DNA from: Leishmania martiniquensis
Lineage: Eukaryota > Euglenozoa > Kinetoplastea > Trypanosomatida > Trypanosomatidae
DNA: 64,000 bases
Assembly: GCF_017916325.1 (NCBI RefSeq)
Contig: NC_090169.1
Location: forward strand, 253,501 to 317,500
Direction: 5' to 3'
This document shows, piece by piece, positions 51,101 through 59,816 of the stretch. Position numbers and translations under genes: made by a program. Under the pieces are notes generated by a model. The model was given only the letters and a program-made list of their open reading frames with translations, searched no databases and was not told where the DNA came from. Every line of letters starts with the position of its first letter. The first letter of the stretch is position 1.

Positions 51101-51260
51101 TTCGCTGCACACCCTATCGCTACGCTTCTGCACCGAGTTTGCCTTCATTGGCAAGGGCTTGAAGGAGCTGGAGGCGGTAGTGGGCCGCTTCGCCGCGCTC
51201 AAGAGATACCTGTACGAAGACCTTGCCGGAGACGACAAGCTTCGCGAAGGGGGGAAATGA
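48174..51260 (+). CDS. Leucine-rich repeat protein with a single hydrophobic segment
   Basis: 1028 aa from ATG 48174. The N-terminal half (to about 450) is not recognised and includes Gly/Ser/Ala linkers. A hydrophobic stretch LLRLIWVVLVVLV at about 463-475 is long enough for a short membrane segment or a buried helix. LRR-like units begin near 530 (ALDVGHTRVRGAHL, LWALDMAGCTQLHH) and become regular from about 698 to 1010 (ALDLTSALSIDDVN, LNLSQTRVNKAG, MMDLSYCDGLHHVG, LILDSTDVTPAEV, LSLRFCTEFAF). They belong to the same L..L.L..C/T type as the LRR gene at 8.4 kb. There is no signal peptide. The likely role is protein binding through the solenoid, with partner unknown. Repeat copy C lies in its 3' flank. 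Confidence 0.88.
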   Translation: MKDGLTSPSLRSPFSADQLACIASYWPSAAHRCGFGGVQHQKRLPLAWIAVSPAARVVAEQRHAWVVLPFTHTGACPANAEACGSSSDLTGNVFGAALANATTQPRVLQLALGADGAGASVIGVASASSQQSLQGSASRSVLSWLKRTSESLANIDHRVSRVTSASLATANGGSSSAARGMMDAADAARCCGVHLGGLTVVLVSGVHELDAAGGTALREDKASSGGAEMHESDSSLHGEGEAAALHPGLLFPSTTTCGGSVASMLSVPPKAALYDTITGGAGEEGMPSTGNSIFRSGAELHGDDGGADSDTANDPKTAASVYVVEQLSKLRHHMREAERQQASATGLSSRDLLGTVWYRQVFVSTAEATDEVLCGVSQWWLERAIRRDELPTAVPRFSNVAQRNRSICVSGSGEESQALPPPSLHIKYVTDVFANVWWPHRFNMALKHRLAEQTTHASWMANLLRLIWVVLVVLVETTLRGVPPVAAPFRVSDGQRSGSQNSPSHRRGVRPLDLVSAFHKMGKVYGKHRMEALDVGHTRVRGAHLLACALGSVMAPATTSDGEAAAVHHKGLWALDMAGCTQLHHRHGELCALSHTLKQLLNDAARRVAALSPCGPSWTLAVADLLLSLSLRDGASLPRTSAAGLALALFTHHGHLTWVCGAGSAVDNAALRELGHYALLVESVAATQQPPPSHTSTCALRALDLTSALSIDDVNSVAYLTQLEQLLLPFTNVDDVGIGCLDGQRYARDLGAILASCIASSANEAAELPDGAQKSLQGTLADLQHLIPIKDDSVQGDVHRRKPHTDVVEVLYQAFRSHLYHIDLTYCLRVSSVKGLMHQQRLELLNLSQTRVNKAGLFGGAGPRYLTRSPASTAQPRCTPPLRLFIAEMCEHLSDLSGLAHMTTLECVIVRSGSLGDAGLRPVCTPDMHHLTMMDLSYCDGLHHVGCLAQLPALETLILDSTDVTPAEVAHLRSSRSLHTLSLRFCTEFAFIGKGLKELEAVVGRFAALKRYLYEDLAGDDKLREGGK

Positions 51261-51500
51261 CATGAGCTGTTGGTGATGCATTCATCTTTGCCGCTCTTCC
51301 TCTAGGTTCTTGAAGAGCAAGCGTACTGGTGGGGGTCGTATTCGCCGGACACCGTTCAGGGTAGGTGGCCCGGGACGAGAATGGCTCGCAAAACCCTTCC
51401 ATGGTGACAGCGCATCCCTCTCACTCACCGAACCTATCCTTGACACACTCCGCCATCTCCCTCCCTTATTAGCAGGCGAGGGCGAGGAGCGGGGGTGCTT

Positions 51501-51765
51501 GTGTGTGTGTGTGTGGAGGGGAGGGAGAGAGAGCCGCTCAAGCCGTCCACCCCCTGCACCCCTGCGAAAGGGGGAGCCGTCTCTGGTGCTGGCAGGGCGA
51601 AGCGCCCCCGTCTGTGGCACTGACATGACGTGCAGAGTGTCAGCATGACTCGAGCGTCTCTCACGCGGCCCTGGCTGCCTGCTGGTGTGTGTGCTGAGTC
51701 TGAGGCGCCGCGACCGTTGCTCGGTGGTGGGGCGGAGAGCGGAGGCGGACGCCTTCCCCGTGTGG
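51501..51765 (+). repeat. Interspersed repeat, copy C (truncated at both ends)
   Basis: Matches copy A from the TG run to CCCCGTGTGG with one mismatch (GCACTGAC against GCACCGAC). It lacks the first ~17 bp, the preceding CA run, and the last 20 bp with the A-rich tail. It starts 240 nt after the LRR stop codon, in the sense orientation. Confidence 0.9.
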
Positions 51766-52602
51766 CAGTGAAGAGAGTCGCGCTGTGAGCGAAAGGAAAC
51801 ACCCCTGCGGAAGAGACGTGCGCTACTCTGTGCATGTATCTGTGTAGGGGGTGTTATGCGTCCTGCCGATGCCCTTCTCTCCTGACTGTCTTTCTATCAG
51901 CGATTTTTTCAACTTTTTTTTCGCTCTTACGGGTCTGTGCATATCGCCCTCACACGCAGCCTCCGTTACCAAACGTCTAAAAGTGTTCAGCTCGTCTCCC
52001 TTCTCTCCACACCCTTGGCGTTGTAGAGTGCCCGACGCAGCTTGGGTTCACTCTCGCGGGAGTCGGGAGAGGAAGCAAGACGATGCATTTCGAGACGATG
52101 CGAAAACTGCAGCAGTTTCATCACCGGAAGTGTATGCTACAAGGATGTCTTCGTGGGTTGTCTCTGCGCTGTACCTTGGTTAAGCGGCTCCCGAGGGCCA
52201 ACTCAGCCCCTTTGCTTCCGCCCCCCCTCCTGCAAGAGGCCTCCTTCACCTGCGCACCCCAGGGAATACGTGTCCCATGCATACACACACACACACACCT
52301 CTCCTTGGACGCCATCGCCCTCGCTTGTTCATCCTCCTTCTGGGCCATCCCCTCCCCCCTCTCGGTGATGCGACGTAAGACGCCCCGCCAACTTTCAGCA
52401 ACCACACAGATACACACTCACACACACGGTTGGACTGGCGAAGGCGTTTTCATCTCCCTCTCTCGCATACTCTCCTCTCCTTTGTCGAACGCGCAAGTCC
52501 GTCAGCGAAGAGTCGCGGCCGTCAGTGACATCGCCGCCACCATTCGTCGACTGTGTTTGTTTGTGCACTTCCTTTCTTTCGGCGCGCCACCTCTTCACTT
52601 CA

Positions 52603-52604
52603 AG
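52603..52604 (+). promoter_or_regulatory. Candidate spliced-leader acceptor AG for RPN11
   Basis: The AG follows a pyrimidine-rich tract (52567-52600). The 185-nt leader has no ATG. Downstream AGs (for example near 52619) are alternatives. Confidence 0.35.
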
Positions 52605-52789
52605 TGCGTCGCTGTGTAGGTTCGCACCACCACCACCACCCTCCTCCTCTCTCCACGAGACACGTTGGTCCTCACCTACCCACCAAAATCAATCTGGCCC
52701 TCAGCTCCTTTCGAGCTTATACACACACACACACACGCACACGTTGGCCAAGCTCAGAGGCATATCACACACACGGTTGTCCATAGAAA

Positions 52790-53719
52790 ATGGACCCCTC
52801 CGCCTTCGGAATGTTGTCTGGCCGCGGTATGGGCCGCCAGGCTGATGTGCGCGATGCCCGCGACACCTCGGAAACGATTCAGATTTCGTCCATCGCGCTT
52901 CTGAAGATGCTTATTCACGGTCGTGCTGGCGTGCCGCTGGAGGTGATGGGTCTCATGATTGGCGAGGAGATCGACGACTACACGATTCGTGTCGCGGACG
53001 TCTTCTCGATGCCGCAAACGGCCACCGGTCAGTCTGTCGAGGCGGTCGATCCTGAGTACCAGGTGCATATGCTGGACAAGCTGAAGCTGGTTGGTCGTCA
53101 CGAAAACGTTGTGGGGTGGTACCACAGCCATCCCGGCTTCGGTTGCTGGCTGTCCTCGGAGGATGTGATGACAGCCGCGGGCTACGAAAATTTGACCCCA
53201 CGCAGTGTGTCGGTCGTGGTGGATCCCATTCAGTCTGTGCGCGGCAAGGTGGTGATTGACGCCTTCCGCACTATCCCACAAGAGATGATGGCGATGCGGG
53301 CGATGGGCGAATATGTGGAGCCGCGTCAGGTGACCTCGAACATCGGCTTCCTCTCCAAGCCGTCGGCGGTGGCCCTTTCCCACAATCTGAACCGCCAGTA
53401 CTATAACCTGCCCGTCACATTCCGTAAGAAGAACCACGAGTTGCGGCTGCTGCTGAACGTATACCGCAAGGGCTGGCAGGAGGGCTTTAAGTTGGAAAAG
53501 GCGAAAGTGTACCAACGCGAGACACGCGCGAGCATTCGCGAGCTCATTTCGCTCTCAAAGCAAGCGGAAAAGTATATCACGCAAGGGCGCGATGAGGACG
53601 ATCTCGGCAACGTCGGTCAGATCAACGCCATGTCCCATCTGCAGATGGAGGCAGAAAACATCATTCACCGCAACCTTAATCAGTCCATCGGCGCCATGAT
53701 CAACGCGGTGGTGTTCTGA
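52790..53719 (+). CDS. RPN11: 26S proteasome lid deubiquitinase RPN11 (JAMM metalloprotease)
   Basis: RPN11 removes ubiquitin chains from substrates as they are translocated into the 26S proteasome. It pairs with RPN8 in the lid. The 309-aa protein is essentially the family length (310 in humans). The MPN+ domain runs from about residue 22 to 190. The zinc-binding JAMM motif is intact: H112-S-H114 followed ten residues later by D125 (WYHSHPGFGCWLSSEDV), with the upstream catalytic Glu in VPLEVMGLMIGEEIDDY. Other family hallmarks are VDPIQSVRGKVVIDAFR, RQYYNLPVTFRK and the C-terminal helices ending in AVVF. It is therefore predicted to be active. The start is the first ATG (gaaaATGG) after the leader. 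Confidence 0.97.
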   Translation: MDPSAFGMLSGRGMGRQADVRDARDTSETIQISSIALLKMLIHGRAGVPLEVMGLMIGEEIDDYTIRVADVFSMPQTATGQSVEAVDPEYQVHMLDKLKLVGRHENVVGWYHSHPGFGCWLSSEDVMTAAGYENLTPRSVSVVVDPIQSVRGKVVIDAFRTIPQEMMAMRAMGEYVEPRQVTSNIGFLSKPSAVALSHNLNRQYYNLPVTFRKKNHELRLLLNVYRKGWQEGFKLEKAKVYQRETRASIRELISLSKQAEKYITQGRDEDDLGNVGQINAMSHLQMEAENIIHRNLNQSIGAMINAVVF

Positions 53720-54604
53720 TATGCTTTTCTTTCCCCCTTTTCTCGTTCCTGATGCGGTCTTGCGCAGCGGAGGGCGGTGGATTGTTTGTGTGTCTGTGGC
53801 ACGCTCGGCATCTTCTGGAGTTGAAGGTTTCCGTGCTTGTATGTGGGTGTGGATATGGGTACACGGAGCAGGTCGACGACCTACGCGTAAGCACGCGCTC
53901 TACTCTATTCTTGTGTGTGTGAAAGACAGACGAGCACAAAGAAGGCTTTGCATGCCATGAGGTCACCAGGTGTCCCTCAACAGCGGTGGCAACGAGTGCG
54001 GCCACCCGGGACAAAAAGGATAACAGAACGCCTCCCTCGACCTCTTCTTTCTTCCTTCATCCCTCGCGTTACTCCCTGCGTAACCACGAAATTCTCCGTT
54101 AGGGACGTCGCTGGAGTGTTGCTGAAGCCCCACGCGCGTGGCTGCGAGGAGAGATGCCGTAGTCATGGAAGAGAAAAAATGAAAAAGAGCATTTCGGTCT
54201 CTCTCTCTTCACGTCAACCCCACCGACTTGCCCATCCGGCCTCACCCTCCTCTTTACCCGCCACCCGACGACTTCCCTGCGGACCAAAACACACCCGACA
54301 TTCACACTTCGATAGCTGACGAGCGAAGGGGCCCTCCCGTGGCCTCTTCTCCTGCCCGCAGCAGGCGCTCGCCTCCTCTTCCCCTTTTCTAACCCCAGCT
54401 TTCGCTCGTGCCGCATCGCGACTGTTACGCTTGAAAGCTCCTCATTGGCGACCTCCCCCCTCCTCCTCCTTATTCTTCTGTTTCGCTTATTCTCTTCGGC
54501 ATTTTCAGCGCTATCCTTTGTCATACTCCTCTTCTTTTCCCGCTTCCTTCTCGGTTAGGTGACGGCGTCTCCGTGTACGTCTTAGCGCTCTCTCCCCCTC
54601 CGCT

Positions 54605-54623
54605 CCCCCCCCCCCGGGGGGGA
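54605..54623. repeat. C12G7 homopolymer junction
   Basis: Twelve C are followed directly by seven G. The run is self-complementary and prone to sequencing or slippage length errors. Confidence 0.9.
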
Positions 54624-56223
54624 TTCCGCTTTCGCTCTCTTTCGGGCTGCATAGAGCGAAACGGCGGTCCTATGCTTCCAGCTGTGCCCCTCCGCCGACT
54701 ACGATAGAGCCATGATGCACGTACAGCTCTCCTAGTAGTAGTCGGAGACCCTGCAACGGCGCCAAGGCGCAAGCGCGAGCACAGCCACCGGAGGGATGCG
54801 CGAAGGTGGCGCTAAGCACAGATACGTCGGCAACGCCATGCTGCTGCAAGTTGCTGCCTCGTGCGATCCTTCCATGGGTTCGACAATGCATTCTATGGCA
54901 GACAGCACAAGATCGCCTCGCGGCTTCAACAGCCTCCCAGCGCCCTTTTGCAGATCCGTCGAGGACTGGTGGCATCACTCTCTCAACGTGGGCGCCGCAG
55001 CACAGCTGCAGAGCACCGCCGTCACATCCCCGCCATTCTGTGTGAAGCCCCCGATCCAAGCAAACACATTGGCGTTGGCTCAGACAACAATGAAACCTAC
55101 CGCCCCGTGACTACCTCTCCTTGACCCACTCTCCCGGCTTCGGTGCGGCATGCTACCGAAAGCCCCTCTGCACCCATGCGTCACATCATCAACATCGCTG
55201 CTGCTCGTAGGTATTCGTACGGTTGTGGGCACGGAGGAGAAGGGTGTCTCATGTGCGTCGTCCAACGCTCCCGAAAAGCGAGCAGGCACCAGTGTTCACG
55301 TTTCTCTTCTCTTAGCCGGTGCATGTTCAGTGTCGCCTCGGGGGGGGGAAGGGGGGCAGGGAGAGGAACAGCGCTTGCACCCTCGAGCTGGATGATATGA
55401 GATGCAACTCCAGCTGGCATAGAGCCGTGTCATCGTGCATGCGGGCGTTCTCGACGCGTGCCTGGTTATTCGTCCGACGAGGTGAAAGGAGTCGGCGTGC
55501 CTCTCCACTTTTTTCTCCTTCCTGAGGGTGTGCCTATCTGTGCATGAGTGCCCCAACAGGGAGGCGGTGATGCATTCCTCCGGGAGGCACAAGGGGACCT
55601 ACCCAGAGGGGCATGGGCGCTATCTTCATGTGCAGATTCATCGGCCCTCTTCCCTTCCTTGTGTTGCTTCTTCTGTCTTGCCGGTCGCTGTCGGCTTTGC
55701 TCGTCGTTTGCTTTGGGTGTTTCTCACCCCATCTTTCCGGTCTAAATGGGCGAGATGTCGCAGCAGCCCTGCAGTTTCGATGATACCGGCGCTCGCACAC
55801 GCACGCATACGCGCACGCGAAGAGAGAAAGGGCAACTACACACCGTTGATGATTCGTGCAGACCCCCTCTGCACTCTCGATGGTCGATGCACCTCCTCCT
55901 TTTTTTCGTGTGTGCGTGCACAACTGATCCCTCTCCTCCCTCGCCCCCTCCCTCCCCCGGTGGCCGGGGGAGGCGATCCAAACTCTTCGCCCTCCCCTTA
56001 TGTGTGGGAAATGAGGAGGACGGCGACCTGTCTGCCTACATCCCTGCCCTCTCTAGCCGCTCTCTTCCTCGCCCCTTTCCCCGCCTACGCCGGCAAACCT
56101 TCGGTGGAAAAAAACTCTCGCACCGCCTCCCTCTCTCTCTCCCTGAGTCCGTGTTCACCCCTCCACCAACTCAGCGGTGCCTCTCTTCCTCTCCTCCCTT
56201 TCTCCCTCTTTGCTCCCCCCTTC

Positions 56224-56225
56224 AG
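56224..56225 (+). promoter_or_regulatory. Candidate spliced-leader acceptor AG
   Basis: A long CT tract (about 56178-56222) ends in this AG. The leader to 56466 is 240 nt and contains one short upstream ORF. Confidence 0.5.
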
Positions 56226-56319
56226 CCCTCCACGTAGAAGTGCGGCCTGTCTTTGCTTCATTTTTTTTCGGCCGATCGAGGCCCCTCAACGGCTTCGTCC
56301 ACCCGCTCAGACGCAGTGC

Positions 56320-56346
56320 ATGCCTATTCCACATATTCACCATTAG
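56320..56346 (+). other. Eight-codon upstream ORF (MPIPHIHH)
   Basis: The first ATG after the predicted acceptor opens a frame of eight codons ending in TAG, 119 nt before the main ATG at 56466. It could lower translation of the main ORF. Confidence 0.45.
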
Positions 56347-56465
56347 GGCAGCCTAAGTCTGACAAAGGGTATCGAGTGTCACGAAGGGAAGGCGATCGCG
56401 TCGAGTCGCAGACCTTCACCACTTCAACGTCTCCTACGCCCACGCCACAAGCGCCCAGTTTGCCA

Positions 56466-59400
56466 ATGCCGCCTCCGCTTCGCAAGCCGTCACCTGGGTC
56501 GCAGCTCAGCAGCAGTCCGGCATCCCCCTCCCCCCCGCCACACTCGCTCTCCCGCTCGGCCAGCGACTCGGATGATGATTTTGTGTACGTTTTAGAGCAT
56601 GTCGACTCCACCGAAGAGGCGGTCGAGCGGATCCGTGCGGTGCAGCAGCCAAGAGAGGGGAGCGAAAGAGGGCTGTCGGGGGGCCTCGGCGGGTCTGCAA
56701 AGAGTCTCGCGGAACGTGTCACGGCCGCCCCGCAGAAGCACCCTGCATCTCGAAAGTCGAAGGGCGAACTGCCGGCGACCATGGAGGAGTTCTACGAGTC
56801 CCCGCGTTACACCGTCACCCTCACTGCTTCCCGGCAAGCCCTCTTCTCGGACGCGCTATCTGGCTTTCACTCCTACGTAGCGCGTGAAGAGGCGGAGCGC
56901 GATCAGCCTCAACCTCTACCGCACCACCACCACTATGCACAGGGCCACGAAAGTGGGCAGCACGGCGCGGCAGGGCGCCCAGTACAGTATGAGCGCACCT
57001 ACAGCACTCAAGGCGGCTTTGTCTACACCAGCGCGATCCCGTCTCCCTCACTCACAGTGACGCAGGAGCGGAACACGGTATTAGCCACCTCCCCAGTGCC
57101 TCTCACCAAGCCCGCAGCTGTAGCCGTGGAAGTGGCAGGTGTAGCCGGAGAGGACTATGCGCACGTCTCGAATGGCGCTTCTACTGTACCGCCGAACAAA
57201 AAAGGAGTCAAGAGCGCTGGTGCCCCGTCCACCACGGTAGACCCAGACACCCCTTCGCCGTCTACTGAGCTCGGCACCATCGCAAAGAAGTCTGTCTCCG
57301 CGGCAGTGGCAGAAGGGACGGACTCCGACCCGTCACGCATTCCCGCCTCCTATATATTTCTCATGCGGAGTCGTGACACGGAGGCGATGCTCCCAGTCCC
57401 GTCTGCGGCGCCGCGCAGCGTCACCATTGAGGGCCGGGCGCTTCCGTCGTCAATGGACTCTCGGACGAGGGATGAGGCAACGGCAGCTTCCGGGCCGGCG
57501 GCAGACGCCGCCAGGAACCTTCCTGTTGGCAGCGCAGCCTCCGCTTCTGAGATGAGTGAAGCAGTGAGGCAGGCGGTAAGGCGGGAGGCGATGCAGCCGC
57601 ACGCGCTCCTGCAGGGGGGTATCCACCAGCGCACAAGGGTGCCGGCCGTCTTTCGCTACCGCTACTCCCCCGACTTCGAGGAGACGATCGAGGAGAACAA
57701 ACTGCGACACCAGCAGCGCGATCGTGCGCTGCGCAATTATGAGCGGCTCGCCGGGTCCAGAGGTCTCACAAATGCGGAACGGCAAGATATACTGCGCCGC
57801 TTTGCCGACCCGAACGCGCTGAATCATGAGTGGCTGTACGTTTGGGAGCAGTTTGAGCGTGACATCCCTCGCGAGACCCTCTTCGTCGAAGACACCCCGT
57901 ACCACGATCCCGATGATGCCTTGGCAGCCATCTTAAGCTACGTCGAGTACTGCTACGACAGATGCCAGAAGCGTGTCCAAGAAAAAGTGGCCGCAGCCTT
58001 GGCAGTCGAGAAAAATGGCGGTGTCACCTCCACAGCGGCGGCGACAGCATTGGGCGACCACGACCCTAGTGGCGGTCCGCTGTCCCCTAACGAGAACCTC
58101 TTTGATACTCTGTTCTCGGTGAGCGCCGCAGCGCTCAAGGGCGCGGTGGTCAAGGTGCGAGCACACCTGCCAGACTTTGTGGGGGATCCTCTCCTCTCCT
58201 TGTCCGGCTACGATCCAGCGCTCTATCACGCCTCCCTCCTCTTCCCAACCGATTCCAAGGCGCGAAGTGAGAAGGTCTTCTCGGCAGTGCGGGAGGTGGT
58301 ATTGGCATCCCAACAGTCCTTCATGGGCTTCCCGTACCAGCTCTTGTGCGAACAGGTGGGGACGGAGCGGCTGGGGCTGGCACTGGAAGCCTTGGAGAGG
58401 GACCAGGCGGAGGACGACGACCAGGATGAGGAAGCGGAGACGGCGAAGAAGACGCGAGCTACTTCGGTTCTGACGGTGCACCAGGAGGGGAAGGTGACCA
58501 TCTCTCTCAGTGAGGCTCCGGCCCTTACCTCCACCGAGAGGAGAGAAGCGGTGGGGCCGACTGGGAAAGATGCCTCCTCCCCCATGAAGTTGCCGCTGCA
58601 AACCTCGCGGGTGCTGCGCATCTACCACAGTTTTCCGCCCTCGAAAAGTGTGACAAGGAAGAGTGGAAACGGCTGCCACCACCATCGGCAGCACTCCGTC
58701 CACGCAGCGGACGAGTCGGACGTGTCATCTTCCTTAAGCTGCTCTTCAGATGTGGCCCCCTCTTCACTTTTGCGGGACGTCTCGCAGACAGAGGCATCGC
58801 CGGTCACGACATCTCCGCCGCCTCCGCCAGGTGCCTCGGAGGTATGCGCAGAAACGAGAAATCAGCCGCTGCTTGGGAAAGGAGACGAGAATCTGTACGC
58901 ACGCACGTCGCCAGTGCGGGGCGTAGGTAAGCAGCCAGCCGCGGTACCTGATAGCATTCCAGCACACTGCCTCTCAGTAGAAGAGCAGCGACGCAAAGAG
59001 GCCGCGGCGCGTCTCCGCCGAGAGCGGCGTCGTCGCAGGCGCGATCAGCTGCCTCTGTTGGTTGGGGAGCCGCGACCACACGAATTCGCCGCCTTTCTGG
59101 ACATTGTGCGTCGCCGCGTCATGTCGAGGCACGTGAAAGAAGAGCGGAAGGAGATGGAGCGCCGGCGACGTGATCGGGTGCAACGGATGTTAGATCGGCA
59201 GTGCGAACAGTGGCGCTGCTCATCGGCATCTTGGCAGGGATCGGGCTCGGGCTCAGGCTCGGGCCCGGCTTCACGCTCATCCCTTGGCATGCTGAGGCAG
59301 ACAGATGAAGCTTCTTTATCGGCTGACGCTTCCCTCACGGGTACCATCAAACCGCCCCACAAGCTATTTTACGAAGACGTCGAGGGCTCCGCATACCTGA

Positions 59401-59816
59401 TTCCCACCGGCACCGCCTCTACCACAATGGAACCCCTCTTGCGCTCTCCTCAGGTGCCACCCTTCAACATATCGACGCGAGAAACGGCGACGTCACCGGA
59501 GACGCGCGGGATGCGAATTTGCCTCTTCTTTGACGAGAAGCGCAACGTGCCTGTCGTCTTGGTGAACAAGTTATTCCGGCTGTTCACAATGCCGGGGGTG
59601 CGCGGCCTCACCTCTTCCGAAGACGACGCCACAGAGGAGGTGCGCGAAGAAACGCCACCAGAGACAGGCGTGCCGCACCCGAACGCTCCTGCGCGCAAGG
59701 TCCATGCCGGCCGCGCGGGGAGCGCAGAGAAGAGTTTGCTTCTCCTTATTCAGGTGCAGTTTGCCCTCTTTTCGCAGGAAGATGCCGAAGTCAGGTGGAA
59801 GTGGTGGAAACTGTAA
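56466..59816 (+). CDS. Large protein of unknown function with charged helical regions
   Basis: 1116 aa from the first in-frame ATG. The frame is open back to 56253 but has only a TTG there, so the N-terminus may be understated. Residues 1-50 are Pro/Ser-rich. A short acidic motif SASDSDDDFVYVLEHV follows. Residues about 395-510 look folded and helical (FRYRYSPDFEETIEENKLRH, LTNAERQDILRRFADP, HEWLYVWEQFERDIPRETLF). A second ordered block spans about 541-650 (LFDTLFSVSAAALKGAVVKV, FMGFPYQLLCEQVG) and ends in an acidic run. Residues about 845-916 are very basic helices (RLRRERRRRRRDQL, KEERKEMERRRRDR). A Ser-Gly repeat near 925 and a C-terminal patch (MRICLFFDEKRNVPVVLVNK) close the protein. There is no known domain or membrane segment. 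Confidence 0.85.
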   Translation: MPPPLRKPSPGSQLSSSPASPSPPPHSLSRSASDSDDDFVYVLEHVDSTEEAVERIRAVQQPREGSERGLSGGLGGSAKSLAERVTAAPQKHPASRKSKGELPATMEEFYESPRYTVTLTASRQALFSDALSGFHSYVAREEAERDQPQPLPHHHHYAQGHESGQHGAAGRPVQYERTYSTQGGFVYTSAIPSPSLTVTQERNTVLATSPVPLTKPAAVAVEVAGVAGEDYAHVSNGASTVPPNKKGVKSAGAPSTTVDPDTPSPSTELGTIAKKSVSAAVAEGTDSDPSRIPASYIFLMRSRDTEAMLPVPSAAPRSVTIEGRALPSSMDSRTRDEATAASGPAADAARNLPVGSAASASEMSEAVRQAVRREAMQPHALLQGGIHQRTRVPAVFRYRYSPDFEETIEENKLRHQQRDRALRNYERLAGSRGLTNAERQDILRRFADPNALNHEWLYVWEQFERDIPRETLFVEDTPYHDPDDALAAILSYVEYCYDRCQKRVQEKVAAALAVEKNGGVTSTAAATALGDHDPSGGPLSPNENLFDTLFSVSAAALKGAVVKVRAHLPDFVGDPLLSLSGYDPALYHASLLFPTDSKARSEKVFSAVREVVLASQQSFMGFPYQLLCEQVGTERLGLALEALERDQAEDDDQDEEAETAKKTRATSVLTVHQEGKVTISLSEAPALTSTERREAVGPTGKDASSPMKLPLQTSRVLRIYHSFPPSKSVTRKSGNGCHHHRQHSVHAADESDVSSSLSCSSDVAPSSLLRDVSQTEASPVTTSPPPPPGASEVCAETRNQPLLGKGDENLYARTSPVRGVGKQPAAVPDSIPAHCLSVEEQRRKEAAARLRRERRRRRRDQLPLLVGEPRPHEFAAFLDIVRRRVMSRHVKEERKEMERRRRDRVQRMLDRQCEQWRCSSASWQGSGSGSGSGPASRSSLGMLRQTDEASLSADASLTGTIKPPHKLFYEDVEGSAYLIPTGTASTTMEPLLRSPQVPPFNISTRETATSPETRGMRICLFFDEKRNVPVVLVNKLFRLFTMPGVRGLTSSEDDATEEVREETPPETGVPHPNAPARKVHAGRAGSAEKSLLLLIQVQFALFSQEDAEVRWKWWKL

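Larger units (their letters stand above)
51261..52789. other. Intergenic region containing repeat copy C
   Basis: 1.5-kb spacer with repeat copy C at 51501-51765. CA microsatellites lie at 52284-52299 and 52722-52743, with pyrimidine tracts upstream of RPN11. No gene was seen. Confidence 0.6.
53720..56465. other. 2.7-kb intergenic region with a possible cryptic reading frame
   Basis: Mostly CT-rich, with a C12G7 run at 54605-54623. An open frame at 54816-55124 without a useful ATG gives a protein-like tail (see findings). Other ORFs, including 55528-56346, are Ser/Pro/Leu-rich frames of simple sequence that I do not support. Confidence 0.5.

Noticed and set aside
54670..55059. 129-codon minus-strand ORF
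   Set aside because: All supported genes are on the + strand in one directional array, and the frame overlaps two competing + frames. No family was recognised.
55528..56346. 272-codon open frame before the 1116-aa gene
   Set aside because: Low-complexity Ser/Pro/Leu translation of CT-rich sequence. It ends with the eight-codon uORF in the same frame and spans the likely splice acceptor.
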